Assembly (NCBI RefSeq): GCF_023343835.1
Contig: NC_064436.1
Coordinates: forward strand, 50,629,883 to 50,693,882
Origin: Lagopus muta
Lineage: Eukaryota; Chordata; Aves; Galliformes; Phasianidae
Reading direction: 5' to 3'
Length of the DNA stretch: 64,000 bases
Position numbers and translations under genes: made by a program. Numbering within the stretch: position 1 is the stretch's first letter; each line of letters starts with the position of its first letter. Shown here in pieces: positions 52,993 through 64,000 of this stretch. The notes under the pieces are model-generated. The model ran no database searches and was not told the origin of the DNA. It was given only the letters and a program-made list of their open reading frames with translations.

Positions 52993-53275
52993 TGCTGGGT
53001 GAAGAACTGGCTCAAAGGGCAGCTAAATGGTGCTGCAGCTGGCTGGCAGCTGGGCACCAGCAGTGTTCCCCAGGGCTCGATTCTAGGGGCATTTCTGTTC
53101 CACATTTTTTCAATTATCTTGATGCAGGAGTTGAAGACATCCCTGTCAAGTCTATTACCAAACTGGGAGGTGCTGCTGAAAGAGGTGAGACCTGGTAGAT
53201 GGATCTAGATTGATCAGGCAAACATAAGTGGCACAAAGTTCAGAAAAGGTAAATGCAGAGTTCTTCACCTGTGGT
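52993..53275 (+). mobile_element. CR1 reverse-transcriptase fragment (+)
   Basis: An open segment encodes SVPQGSILGAFLF, the conserved reverse-transcriptase box found in CR1-type LINEs, followed by a broken match to the DTKLGG region (CCAAACTGGGAGGTGCTG) and to KCRVLH (AAATGCAGAGTTCTTCAC). The YADD catalytic box is not intact. It is a degraded internal ORF2 piece, rarer than 3' ends because most CR1 copies are strongly 5' truncated. Confidence 0.75.
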
Positions 53276-53782
53276 GGAGCATTGCTCAATATTTATGTAG
53301 GTTAAAACTTACAATTTTTGTCAGATTACTAACCAGGCTAAAATTTTTTTCTGTATTTTCCAAGTGGTGAAAAAGAGATCAGATAGGACTCTGTGCTCCT
53401 GTTCAGTGCACAGGTATGAATCTTCTGACTGGGAACAAGAGGTACAAATGCCTTTGTACCATTGCAGCAGCGCTGCTGTCCTGATGTGCTCTCAAAAATC
53501 AGTTCCCCAAAAAAGTACACATTTTGCTCTCATCTGCTTTGTTACAAACAATAAATCACTCAAAACTATTTTTTCTTTCAGCATGTTTCTTCTTAATACA
53601 TGCCAGTACTTGAAATTTAATTACTGTATAAGAAATTAAATTTGTATGGGTATTTTATTGGTCCTTGTGAATTACAAATATAAAAACTTGTTAATTAAGT
53701 ATGTCATAGACTTAAAATTTTGCATATTCCGTTATTTTTTTTAGCCATAATGAATATATTGCAGAATGACTTTAAATTTAAG
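53276..53782. other. Unassigned DNA between two CR1 pieces
   Basis: About 500 bp that I cannot match to CR1, lying between two CR1 parts in the same orientation. It may be diverged CR1, an insertion with loss of CR1 sequence, or simply DNA between two separate insertions. Confidence 0.35.
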
Positions 53783-53977
53783 AGCAAAGATTTAAGTTAG
53801 ATGTTAGGAAGAAATTCCTTACTCAGGGGGTGTTGAGAGACTGGAACAAATTGCACAGGGAGGTTGTGAATGTCCTATTCTCTGAGATATTCAAGGCCAG
53901 GTTGGATGGGGCCCTGGGGTGTGGAACTTGATGACCTTTAAGGTGTCTTCCAATATAAGCTATTCTATGAGTCTATG
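53783..53977 (+). mobile_element. CR1 LINE, 3' end fragment (+)
   Basis: It starts with TTAGATGTTAGGAAGAAATT, continues with ATTCAAGGCCAGGTTGGATG and ends CTATTCTATGAGTCTATGAA, the CR1 terminus. It is in the same orientation as the reverse-transcriptase piece at 52993 and could be the other end of the same insertion. Confidence 0.9.
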
Positions 53978-54178
53978 AAAAGATTTAAAAAGCTTCCTGA
54001 AACTGACAACTATACTTTTCTATAAACTGATAGTCCACTAAACCCCAAAAAACTCTGGTCTTTCACAGAGTAACTCACTCAAAGTAATTTACCCAGCTGA
54101 TCACTGTCAGTGCTCAGCTGAGTTAGAGAGCTGTCACAGTTTCTTGTAGCATCAGAATAGTTCTCAGAATCGTTCTCC

Positions 54179-54184
54179 TTTATT
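54179..54184 (-). promoter_or_regulatory. LTR poly(A) signal (-)
   Basis: AATAAA on the minus strand within ACACAATAAAGGAG, very close to the TATA box. This implies that the signal lies in U3 and that R is short. Confidence 0.5.
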
Positions 54185-54200
54185 GTGTTCAACATACATC

Positions 54201-54207
54201 TTATATA
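54201..54207 (-). promoter_or_regulatory. LTR TATA box (-)
   Basis: TATATAA on the minus strand (GGTATATAAGATG), about 275 bases into the LTR from its U3 end. Confidence 0.5.
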
Positions 54208-54482
54208 CCATTCACTTACAAGCAAGAAATTCCTGTCCCTCTAATCAGTTAATTGGGCCTAGCTTCTCCCACATAACAGTGATAAAGGATGAAAGGTTTC
54301 TTAAGTGTGATTAGATTAACAATGCATACAAACAGAACCTCCTGTTTACCCTCGGACGCATAAAGATACTGTTTGCTCTCTGTCTTACACTCCAGACTCC
54401 CAAGATTTCTCAGTGATAGAGTCTATCAAGGAGTCTGATAAACTCTTTATTGACTCGCTAACAGTTACATCTTTCCCCCACA

Positions 54483-57400
54483 GATCATCAAATTAATTTC
54501 TTAATTGAACAAACATGAAAAAACCCTTATTGCTTGCTTTTCTCCTAAATTAGACAGATTTATAGGTAAGGCATATTAATAGTAATGTTTTCCAGGGTGT
54601 GTTTTCTGTCTGAGATGCAGAAGCTCTGGCTTTAGAAGGTATCGTCTGCTAGTTTTGTCTTGTTCCTCATAAATCCTTCTCTACCTAAAAACCAAGGTTA
54701 TTGGGTATGAACAGAGAGGAGAATTTTGTCTGATATGGAAGGGAGTAGTACAGAACAGGGAGTGATGAATAGAGAAAACACAGAAAGATCAACCAAAATA
54801 AAAAAGAAAAACAAACATAAAATATGATGCTACCTGGCTATTACTGTCATAGAAACTTGGACAGACAGAGGAAGCTGTTGATGAAGGCAGAGGCCACAGC
54901 AGCAATGAGGAAAGCACAAATGTTTTGAAGGAATACAGCTTTCAGCCATCTAGTGAATTCATGAAGAATGAAACATCTCTGAGAGCCTTTAAGAAGAACT
55001 TCTATCTTTCCAAATTTGTGAGTGCATTTTTTGGTGACTGTCATTGTAATTTGCTGCTCTAACACATAGAATGGTCAGGGGACAGGGAAATTAATCTTCT
55101 ATACTGAAGACAAAATATTCTTTCTGTTGGCTGAGTCATTATTTTCTCTTTTTCACAGCATTAGTGGTTAAATTCTTTTTCTGAAGATTGACAATAACTT
55201 TTCCGTTTAAAGATAAAAGAAAGTTAGAAAAAATAAACTCTTGAAATAAACATCTCCTCATGAGTTAAAAAGGCAATTTATTTAAAATTTAATGAAATGT
55301 GTTTTTCATGTATTTGTTGTATTTTGTCACAGCAGCAAGAGTATACATAATTTATATCTTGTTTATAAGCCTAACAAATGTGTTTGCTAGAGATAAGGGG
55401 TCTGTTTCTAATACCAGTTATTTTTTGCATAGCAGAACTTTCCTAAAAGGTTTATGAACATTACTTATGATTATTTGTTGATGTTACTCCTTTCTTTAAT
55501 TGTAGCCTCTGCCTTGCATTCCGGAAACCCTGATGTTTGTTTACTTCATTTGATGGCCAGTGAAGATCAGTTTTCCTGCAATTAATTCCACAACCCAACA
55601 GTGGCCTGATGTACAGCTTTGTCAAGTAAGAAATTCTAATATTTACTATCCTGTATAAAATTATTTAGAGTCCATGATCTTATGATTTAAAAGTCCAAAT
55701 CCTGGGTACAAGATCTTTGTTACTGAATTTACCCTGATAGTTTTAGTTTTGTATCCCAGTAGTTTTGCATCTAATTCAATGCATTAAAAATCCAAGTGCC
55801 AAAAGACTGTTATTAAATTAAACTATTATCTAATTAATATTAAATTAAAATAAACCTATTTTTGCTAGGTTTTCTGAAGATATTAATTAAAAACTTAAAA
55901 ACTAATAAAGTACTATATATTTCTGGAGAAAACACATTGAGAATTAAGCTCTTGAAAATGCATATCCTGGTGCTCTTAGCAGAGATTAATCTGGGAAGGT
56001 TCTGGATGGAATCTTGGCTTCTCCAAGTGCAGTGACAAAAGTACTATTGATTTCAGTGAAGTCTGGGTTTCACTCAGCAAAATGAAAGCATTTTTTAAAA
56101 CTCTGCTTGAAATTCAGTCTATGCCTCTTATGGGGAGAAACAAGTTGCTGATTATTAAGGTGTTATCATCCTTTCTTCTTTCATTCTCTACTCAGCAGTG
56201 AAATAACACATACCAGTGGCAAAATAGGTTTTAGAGTTATCACTCAGGGAGATGAATGGAGGACTTGTGTACTTCACTCCTAGATCTACTTTTGTTGCGT
56301 CTGAACTGTCAGTTCTCACAGGCACCTCTCTGTGAGTTTCCTTTTGCAATGTTTTCTTCACTGTGACAGATTCCAAAGCATAGATTTTTCTTCCAAATGA
56401 GCACTCACATTTCAGTTACGTGGCCAGGATCTGATTTACCACACTTCTGGGAGCTGAGCTGATGTGGCCACAGCTTGATAATCTGCAAAATTAAACCTCT
56501 AAAGAGTCAAGTGGCCTTGAGAACAGATATGAAGTTTGTGTTCACTCTTATCTTTAAAGTTTCTGTGTACAGAGCTGGTTTAGCTGCCTGTCTCCTGGTC
56601 CCTTGTTATTATAAACAAGCCTCTTTGTGTGCCTCCAGGTGATTTCTCCTTGTGCCCATACCATTAGAACAAGTTATGCTTTGTGGTGGGAAGCTGGGTA
56701 TTGGATTTGGGCACAGGAGGGAGACAGAAGGTATTTTTCTATTCTGCCACTGATCCCCTTTGTGAACTTTGGCAAATTAGTTCACCTCTGTAATTTATCT
56801 AATTAGAAGAAAGGGAATAAATCTTAAGAAGAATCACCAGTTCTTAGGTTATCTCAGGCAGAGAAGTGACTGAGGGTGTTGTGGTCAAAGCACTGCGGTA
56901 CACAGGAGAAGTGATAGTTCTTGGACTATCCAATGCATTACTAATCCATTACCCACTAAGGTTCTCCTTTTTAGTATCTAACTACTTAAGTGTTAACTGA
57001 GTGCTAGGAAACCCACCATTGAAACTGGCATACCATCTAGACAGGTTGTCCCCACAGTAGCCTGCTGATGCATCATAAAATATAAAGAGCTCACAAAGGG
57101 ATCTTGAGGTATTATCATATGTTCAGTTTGTAGGTTGCTCTACTTTAAAGCACAGAACCTAGATAAAACCCACATCCAGATCTGGGAATGGGTGAGATAC
57201 TAGCGCACATATTCATTTTATGCCTTCAGCTTCCAGCCATCTCTGTCTGGTGTGCTCCAGAGCATGAGCCATGCACATGGCTCAAGATGTGAAGATGCGT
57301 TAGCTGTATTTATTTATTTGTGACAAGACTTGAAAACAGACCAGAACGGATGTTAAAATGGGGCCTTAGACTAACCTTGTCCTATACCAAATCCCGTTGC

Positions 57401-57975
57401 ACTGATGCTAGCACTGCAAAAGAGAAATTCTTTTTGGAGGATGTCTGTAAGTAGAAGACCTGTGCCAAGTTGCCTTGTGCTCTGGGAGATGTGTTGCCTG
57501 TGGACAACCTCTCCTTGTCCAGGCAGCACTGGTGACACCAAGCAGGGCCAAGCACACAGGTATCCCAAGTGCCAGCTGCCCCAAGTCAGCACTGATTGTC
57601 CCCGGTCTGCCCAAATTTTTTCATGCTGCAAGAGGCAGCATCTAACTACTCCCTCAATTAGCCATTACTTAATGTGCAAAACCTCTCAAAATACCTTAAC
57701 AACCCATAACATAAATACTACAAGACTACAGTAGCGCAATACAAAGGTGCAAAGTATTATTTACTCATTTACTTTCCCAGCAGTTGAAAAAACGTGCCTG
57801 CAGCAATTTCTCAAATGACTCTTGGTTTAGCAAGAGTAAATTACTAATGTTTGGTTAAAAGGACTATAAAAAACAATTGGAGCTCTTAGAATACTCAGTT
57901 AATTTTTTCTTAGTATTAGGGTGACCCACATGTATCTTCTGCTAAGGCTGCCTGTGGTTTCCCTGGGTTGGAGAA
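54483..57975. other. No supported gene
   Basis: AT-rich DNA. A GC-richer patch at 57395-57640 has overlapping open segments on both strands (57405-57734 +, 57371-57631 -) but no domain or splice structure that I can support. Confidence 0.4.
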
Positions 57976-57990
57976 GGTTGCTTAGCAACC
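57976..57990. promoter_or_regulatory. Perfect RFX-type X-box palindrome
   Basis: GGTTGCTTAGCAACC is a 15-base inverted repeat (GGTTGCT, one T, AGCAACC). It fits the RFX X-box pattern GTTNC(C/T)..(A/G)GNAAC with a 1-base spacer. A GTCATGTG and a TGATGACA follow within 45 bases, and CCAATCA lies at 58071. Such sites act in promoters and enhancers of ciliary and MHC genes. Here it is a motif-only call, with no gene start shown. Confidence 0.45.
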
Positions 57991-59447
57991 TCTGGGTCAA
58001 GTCATGTGGAAAAGCAGTGTGATGACATAAAAATATTCACATACAATTATTAGGAGAAAAAGGGTACTTTCCAATCAAAAAATACATGTTCCTAAATGGC
58101 ACTGACTTAGTAAAAAAGGAAACTATAGATTTGGCTAACATGAAAATTTTGTTTTTATCTGCTCAAGCAGTTGAGGTACCAACATTCACTGAATCCCAAC
58201 TCCCAGTGACCAATTTTCAGCACCTGTCTTTTCAGACAAACCCACTTCAGACTTTCACTGTTCAGACCGACACTCCACTAGTTGCAGTACACCTCGATAA
58301 CAGAATAAAATTGCTTGTCTCTGCAAAGAGAATTAATGGCATTATGACATTTACTGAACACATAAAGTACTTAAACACATCAGAAAAGATGTGACTTTGT
58401 AAAGGACTTCAATTTTTAAATGTCAAACTGTCTTTAAGGCAGTAAGATTTTCAAAAGCTTGTTTGGATTCCTAATATGAAACTTAGTAAAATCACCATCT
58501 CCTTTCTTTTATACAGCTTTTTTTCTTCAGAGAGTTGGCACATCCTCTGTCACTGAAATTTAGAGCCAGTGTTATTGTCTGTCAGATTCAACCAACAAAT
58601 GTATGATAAATTATGGTTTTCCAGTTTTGGATTAAGTGGTGTCTTGGTGTCTTTTTATTTTCACTGCATTAAATATTTTCTTTTTTTTTTTTTTTTTCCC
58701 ACAAAATGGTAAATTCACATGTTTATGAAGAGCTTGGTTAACAATTCTAATGCTTTAGTGTAGACAAAGGCAGAGAAAGGAAAACATATCATCGTAAAGG
58801 ATCTGACTAAAACTTTCTTTGCTGAAAGACCTAAATTTGAAAGGAAGCTTTGAGCAAAAGGGTGATAGCTAACTTTGCAGAGGTTCAAAAGTCAGATTCC
58901 TGTTAATGAACATTTTGGCGATATGCAGCAACAGGCTGACTCTTCCCTGGTTTTGGAAAAAAATCCTTCTTCACTTGGATGTATTAACAAAATCTTAAGA
59001 CTCTCATGGATGTGTTAATTTGCTGCTAGAGAATAAACTTTTTTCAAGTTCATGTTGCTGGTGTATCCATTACCTTATATAATTCTATTGTTAAATTAGA
59101 GAAGTTATTCTTTTCTGTTTCCTAACATCACTGGCTTCTGTTTGTACCTGACATGCTGGAAGCAGACTCCTGTTACCTATAGGCAAGAGTGTCTTGGGGG
59201 TTCAGTACAAATGCAGGAGTCTTTTCAATGCTCAGCCTGGTGGGAACTTTTTTTTTTAACCTCCATTACTCTCAGTTGGTCAGTTAGTTCCCATTGTATA
59301 TGGTTCTGCCACATCTCTGTTGGAAAAGATATATTTCCCTGGCTCATGAAATGGTGTGAATTAGTGTTCTAACAAATGCATTGTACCTGCCTACTGGATC
59401 TCCAGATAAATATGATTTCCTACTTTGAATTCCCTTATCTGCCTATG
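57991..59447. other. No supported gene
   Basis: AT-rich DNA with a poly-T run at 58679-58698. A 102-codon open segment on + (58086-58394) starts about 100 bases after the X-box; it has no recognisable domain and is kept only as a curiosity. Confidence 0.35.
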
Positions 59448-59950
59448 AGGGCTGCTCCAAAAGTAGTGCCTCTTACTCTTAATTTATTATGTTGGCCCAT
59501 GTTGTCAGAGGTGCATGGTGATGGTAGAGCCTGAACCAGTTTTCCAATATTCTGTTACAGTTTGCTGCTGTGTGTGACATGTAGCAGCAGAAGGGCAGTC
59601 TGACAAAATGGCATCTGACATGAAAGTGTGTATGAAGCAAAGGTATGTAACTGAATTCCCCCATGTGGAAAGAAATTGCATCCATTGACATTCATCAGTG
59701 CTTTCTGAATGTTCACAGAGACTAAACAGTGGATGTGAGCACAGTGAGGGTAATGAGCAGTGTATTTCAGCTGTGATAACAGGTCATCGGCTCTGGTACA
59801 GATATTTCTGAGTATGGCATGCAGGCTCTTGTTCACTGCTGGTGAAAATGCACTACTAATGGTGGTGACTATGTTCAAAAATAGTGTTCTGTAGCTGAGA
59901 ATTTGCTCTACCATTATTGTTCTCTATGTATCTGTTGTAGGTTTCACAAG
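59448..59950 (+). mobile_element. Mariner-type transposon, right end missing (+)
   Basis: The left terminal repeat is AGGGCTGCTCCAAAAGTAGT, and the inside matches the other copies (GCAGGCTCTTGTTCACTGCT at 59820). The match ends near CTGTTGTAGGTTTCACAAG, about 40 bases before the right terminal repeat expected by comparison, so the copy could not be mobilised. Confidence 0.8.
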
Positions 59951-62609
59951 TATGCTACGGGTACTAAGACAATTATCTGTGATTTAGAAATACTGAAGAA
60001 AGTGTGTATTTCTTATAAATTTTAAGCCACCTGAGATATGAACATATTTTGTTTAGTTAACTTAATATTGGTGCACTGAGTAAGAGTGGGATAAGATTAT
60101 TAATTTCACAGTGAATGGACTGCAGAACGTGCAAAGCCTTTATTAAGACTGCCTAAAGCTATAATATGAATTGCTACCTATTAGTTCACCTTTATCCTTG
60201 ACATAAACACTCAGGAGGACTAAATGAGTGTTTAAAAGGGTAAAACTCGTTTGTTGTCTCACAATCCAGTTAAGACGTACCTGTGCTAAAATGACATGAG
60301 ATCAGACCCAGCTTTTCGATTTATGAAAAAAGAAATAAAATGAAGGCAGCTTTGCCAAAACAGTCTGGAATATCATAACAAGCCATTGAATATATTGGAA
60401 AGTGCTGGAGGGAAGAGGAGGAAGAGCATATACATCACTGACATACTTCATCACCTCACATACAGACATCACATTCAATTAAGTATAGAATTTGCTGTCA
60501 ACAAACTTGACATGTACACCTAGGGAATGTCACCAACCCCCCCAAAATCAATATTCAAGTTATGATGGACTGACAGCTTAACAGCTGAGTGAATGTCTTC
60601 TGATTTTACCCATTCTTTTTCCAGAATTTTGCTAAGTCCTTGTAGCATGTACAAACAAACCTAATTAAGCTAAGGGATATGGCTGAGCACAAACCTAAAG
60701 CCCACAATTCATACAGTATTAAAAAAATCATCTGCTTAATGTAATTCAGATCATCAAGAAACCAAAATAAAAAGCTATAAAGGAATCAGAAGAGACAAAT
60801 TCTCAATATCCTAGGTAAACAATGTTTTTTTTGTAACATTTATCCAGATGATAAGAATTTTCCTTACAGAGCTAAATCACTACAGACTTGGAGGAAAATT
60901 TGCAGACACTGTCTAGTGTTTCTAAATACTCTCAATAAGAAGACTTTCAAAGCTAAAACAGAATGTAGAAAAACACTTTAAATTTTACCTTCAGATTTTC
61001 ACAAAAAATTTAGTCAACAGTATAGCAGGCATCTTGATTCAAACATACTTTTTTTGTAATTTACTTTTTTGAGAAAGTTAAGACATTATAAATCTGACAA
61101 TGTTTCAGGGGAAACTTTTCTTGAGAGTAAAACTAATTATGCCTTCATGACAATGATTGCTACTACTGTATAAACTAAAGAGGAATCCTTCAAAATATTT
61201 TCACAATCTTGTGCAAATAACAAGCTACTCAGTGTTCTAATGTTTACGGACTTTTCTTACATGTTCTGTGTATGAAGTAAATCTGTTACAAGTTACCAGT
61301 TACAAGAGTTACTGGATGAAGTTCACATAGAATTTTGGATTGAGAAAGCAAAGTGCTATTCAGAGATTATATTACTTGGTTTCTGATTCGTCATTCACTT
61401 TAAACCCATCAGAAATAAGAAAAACCTGGTGGGTATACAAAAGTGTAAAAACTCGATAAAACAAAATGAAGTGTCAGTGTTCTCATATACTTATACTTGG
61501 CTTCCAGAAACTGCTTCAAATATTGTTTTTCAGTAAAATAACATGGAATAGTATATTGTTTTTCTTTTGGACTTCAGTCAGCACAGCGTCTTTCAACTGT
61601 TTGCCATAGACTAAGTAATCTTTTTTTCAAATTCTTTTTCACAGACTAAGAAATTACGGCATTTCTTGTTGCTACACTGCTAAAATGCGACTGCTGCTTG
61701 CTTTGTTAATGCATTGTGTAGCCCTTGCTGTTTACATGGATTCATGATGAAAATCATGTTATATTGACAAGATGATATATAGAAAATCCCTGTACTCATT
61801 TTCAAATGTATATTTTCATGTGAAAATAGCACAGTGAAAGATCTAATTTCCATAGGTATTATTCCATCCTTTAATGAGCTGACATTTGTTATGTTTGTCA
61901 CCTATAGAGGAATAAAACCTACAGCTGATTGTCTACAGGACTGTTTTAAAAGAAAATATTTTTCTTGTACCATTCCATTATCCTGCAAATTTATCTGTGA
62001 AGAGTTTCATGGTCTGTAAAGTTGCAAGCATATTTACTAGAGGAATACAGATTTGAAAACACTTTGTACTCTAAGATTAGTAGGAACAGAATGTATTCTT
62101 AGAAATCAGACTTTTAAAATATTATCTGAACACAACTCCGTTAAATTTTCAATAAGACTGCTGCTCCGACATGATACTCAAACAAATGGAGTCTGTCAGA
62201 TTTCTGAATGCCATTTTATATTGAGAGCAAGGAGAGGATGTTTATTTTTCTCTCACTGTGAATTAAAAGGTACATTAAAACTTCTTAGGGTCAACAGCAA
62301 GCAGATTGGAGAACTGGCCACAGAATCCAGGTTTTTTGCTATGCAGTCTTGTATGTTATCTAGTGATCACATCAAACCTTGCGGTAATTCTGAGATTATC
62401 AGCTTAGAATTATTAGTGCTGTACCTTTTACTAAATAAGATTTTACTTAAGATATGAAGGTTGACATTGTGATGAAGTTTGCTTCTGGTCACTCGATCAG
62501 GATTAAAATATCAGATGAAGCATTCTTTATATAACTCAGAGAAGTCCCAGTTCTAACAGGGTGCAGTGTTCTCCCTGGTGTCTTTTGGAAGGGCAACACA
62601 AGCAAACCA
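59951..62609. other. No supported gene
   Basis: AT-rich DNA. The 134-codon open segment at 62053-62457 (+) has no start context, splice sites or domain that I can support. Confidence 0.4.
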
Positions 62610-62800
62610 GATGATTTTTGGAGGATGTCAAAGATAACTAGACAAAAATTTTGGATGGGACAAATTAAGGGGTTAATTACAGTAAATATGCTGTTTACAG
62701 ACAGGGTGAGGATGTAATAATCAGTGGTAGCTTTAGGCCACAGTGACCATAAAATAGTGGAGCTCAAGAACCTGAGGGAAATGGAGAAGATAAGTAATAA
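62610..62800 (+). mobile_element. Degraded CR1 ORF2 endonuclease fragment (+)
   Basis: Read with a frameshift, the sequence gives LFTDRVRM and then ALGHSDHKIVELKNLRE, matching the end of the CR1-type endonuclease domain (usual form L-FTNREGL ... LG-SDHE-VEF-ILR). The SDH catalytic triplet is encoded at 62742-62750. In-frame stops show it is dead. It is not joined to the CR1 at 63242, which is in the opposite orientation. Confidence 0.5.
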
Positions 62801-63241
62801 AGGATGGTTTAAGAAAACAACTTTCATATTCTCTTCCCTTTTCCCTTTTCTTTTCTCTTGACCTTTCTTTTTTTCCTAGAAATGGCTCCACATCTTGAGT
62901 GGAAGTAGCTGGACACTTTTTCCACTTCCTCTTCTCCTTCCAGCTGTTGGGAAGGCTTTCTGTAGGTTTTACACTATCACAATTACAGAGTAGGAGTAAG
63001 GCTGAATGCTCATAACTGGGACTGGAAAACGGAGGAATCTAAGGCTGTGCAGGATCCTGGCCAGTCTGTTGTTTTCCAGCATCTATTTCCTCTGATACCA
63101 TGTTTAGTTCAACGCAAGGTTTCATCTGATGAAAATCAAATTGTCTGTATTAGATACAGTTTTTGAAACTTTTTTAACTGAAGACGTCTATAGACATGCT
63201 AAACTACATTTCTCTTGACTAATACAAATCAGACATTTTAT

Positions 63242-63716
63242 CACAGAATCACAGAATCTTAGGGGTTGGAAGGGACCTTCAGAGATCATCAAGTCCAACC
63301 GCCCTGCCAAAGCAGGTTCCCTACACCAGGTCGCACAGGTAGGCATCCAGGCAGGTCTTGAACATCTCCAGAGAAGGAGACAGCAGCCTGAGAGACTGGG
63401 CAGCCTGTTCCAGTGCTCCGTCACCTTCACTGTAAAGAAGTTCTTGCGCATGTTTGTGCGGAACTTCCTATGCTGCAGTTTCCAGCCGTTTCCCCTTGTC
63501 CTGTCTCCACTCACCAATGAAAACAGCCTGGCCTCGCCATTCTGCCCCCCACACCTTAGATATTTATAGACCTGGATCAGGTCCCCTCTCAGTCTTCTTT
63601 TCTCAAGGCTGAACAGACCCAGTTCAGTCAGCCTTTCTTCATATGAGAGATGCTCCAGGCCCCTCACCATCTTTGTGGCCCTCTGCTGGACTCATGTCTT
63701 CAGTGTCCCTGTTCTT
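63242..63716 (-). mobile_element. CR1 LINE, 3' portion with ORF2 C-terminus (-)
   Basis: It begins TCACAGAATCACAGAATCTT (reverse of the CR1 tail). On the minus strand an open frame from 63670 encodes the ORF2 C-terminus: [49 protein letters not shown]. The frame runs on through the LINE 3' UTR. It has high GC, little decay and an open frame over the C-terminus, so it is the youngest-looking CR1 copy in the window. Confidence 0.95.
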
Positions 63717-64000
63717 ATACGTGACAAAAGAAAAACTATTGCAATGAGTTCAGAACATAGATTTTTAGGATTAGATGAGATAAATCCCATCATTATAACT
63801 AACTGCTTGGGAAAATTTTTGAGTCTCAAAATAATGTTCTTATATTTAAATATTAGGTCCTCAAACATTCTCACACTAAAGACTGTATTAAAAAACAGAT
63901 TATGTAATATATGCCAAGGCTGTCTATAAGACCACAATATTAGACTGAAGTGAAGAGTATTCTTTAGTCTTGATTAAAAATGCAAGACAGGCTGCAAATT
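63717..64000. other. No supported gene at the right edge
   Basis: AT-rich DNA after the CR1 element. Nothing recognisable. Confidence 0.45.

Larger units (their letters stand above)
54070..54482 (-). mobile_element. Solo LTR of an endogenous retrovirus (-)
   Basis: On the minus strand the block starts TGTGGGGGAAAGATGTAACT at 54482, a typical avian LTR start. TATATAA (54207-54201) is followed about 20 bases later by AATAAA (54184-54179). The 3' end is uncertain: either near 54132 (...CTGTGACA) or near 54070. A CR1 piece lies almost directly at its U5 side and no purine tract lies at its U3 side, so no internal viral sequence is attached. No target-site duplication could be fixed. Confidence 0.65.

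Noticed and set aside
57371..57734. Overlapping open segments on both strands in a GC-richer patch
   Set aside because: Open frames on both strands reflect GC content; no family recognised and no splice structure.
58086..58394. 102-codon open segment just after the X-box
   Set aside because: Tempting as a first exon, but there is no clear donor and no recognisable domain; the X-box alone is kept.
62053..62457. 134-codon open segment on +
   Set aside because: No domain, no splice or start context; this length occurs by chance in a window of this size.
1..64000. CRISPR arrays, tRNA or rRNA genes, bacterial-type operons
   Set aside because: No regularly spaced repeats, cloverleaf-type sequence or rRNA text was recognised; the sequence is vertebrate nuclear DNA.

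Overview
The window looks like AT-rich avian, most likely galliform (chicken-type), nuclear DNA. Reasons: several copies of the bird CR1 LINE carrying the typical ATTCTATG-type 3' tail, five copies of a mariner family that resembles the chicken Galluhop/Mariner1_GG group, two bird-type solo LTRs, spliced coding sequence, and no sign of bacterial gene organisation.

Only one gene can be supported with some confidence. It lies on the + strand at the left edge and is cut by the window: a penultimate coding exon (1246-1377), a 5.5 kb intron, and a terminal exon (6925-7278) with a stop codon, followed by an AT-rich 3' UTR whose end is probably between 8.6 and 9.3 kb. Together the two exons give 161 residues of a charged, lysine-rich C-terminus. 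I do not recognise the protein. Inside the intron is a possible alternative last exon (3811-3936) with an AATAAA about 46 bases after its stop.

From about 9.3 kb to the right edge I see a gene desert or unrecognised intronic DNA. Its recognisable content is repeats. Mariner copies lie at 2.6, 19.8, 28.0, 32.7 (reversed) and 59.4 kb. CR1 pieces lie at 5.8, 18.0, 20.3, 25.0, 30.4, 53.0, 53.8, 62.6 and 63.2 kb. Solo endogenous-retrovirus LTRs lie at 10.4 (+) and 54.1 kb (-). The CR1 at 20.3 kb sits inside the mariner copy at 19.8 kb, which gives the order of insertion.

A few short open segments have plausible splice signals (14.1 kb -, 28.7 kb -, 32.0 kb +), and another at 29.0 kb (-) has only weak ones. 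These could be exons of unannotated transcripts but could equally be chance. Other points worth a look are a perfect RFX-type X-box palindrome at 57.98 kb, a palindromic octamer site at 43.07 kb, duplicated AP-1-like sites in the first LTR, and an LTR at 54 kb in which the TATA box and poly(A) signal are only about 20 bases apart. I found no CRISPR array, tRNA, rRNA or novel defence-type system; none is expected in this kind of sequence.
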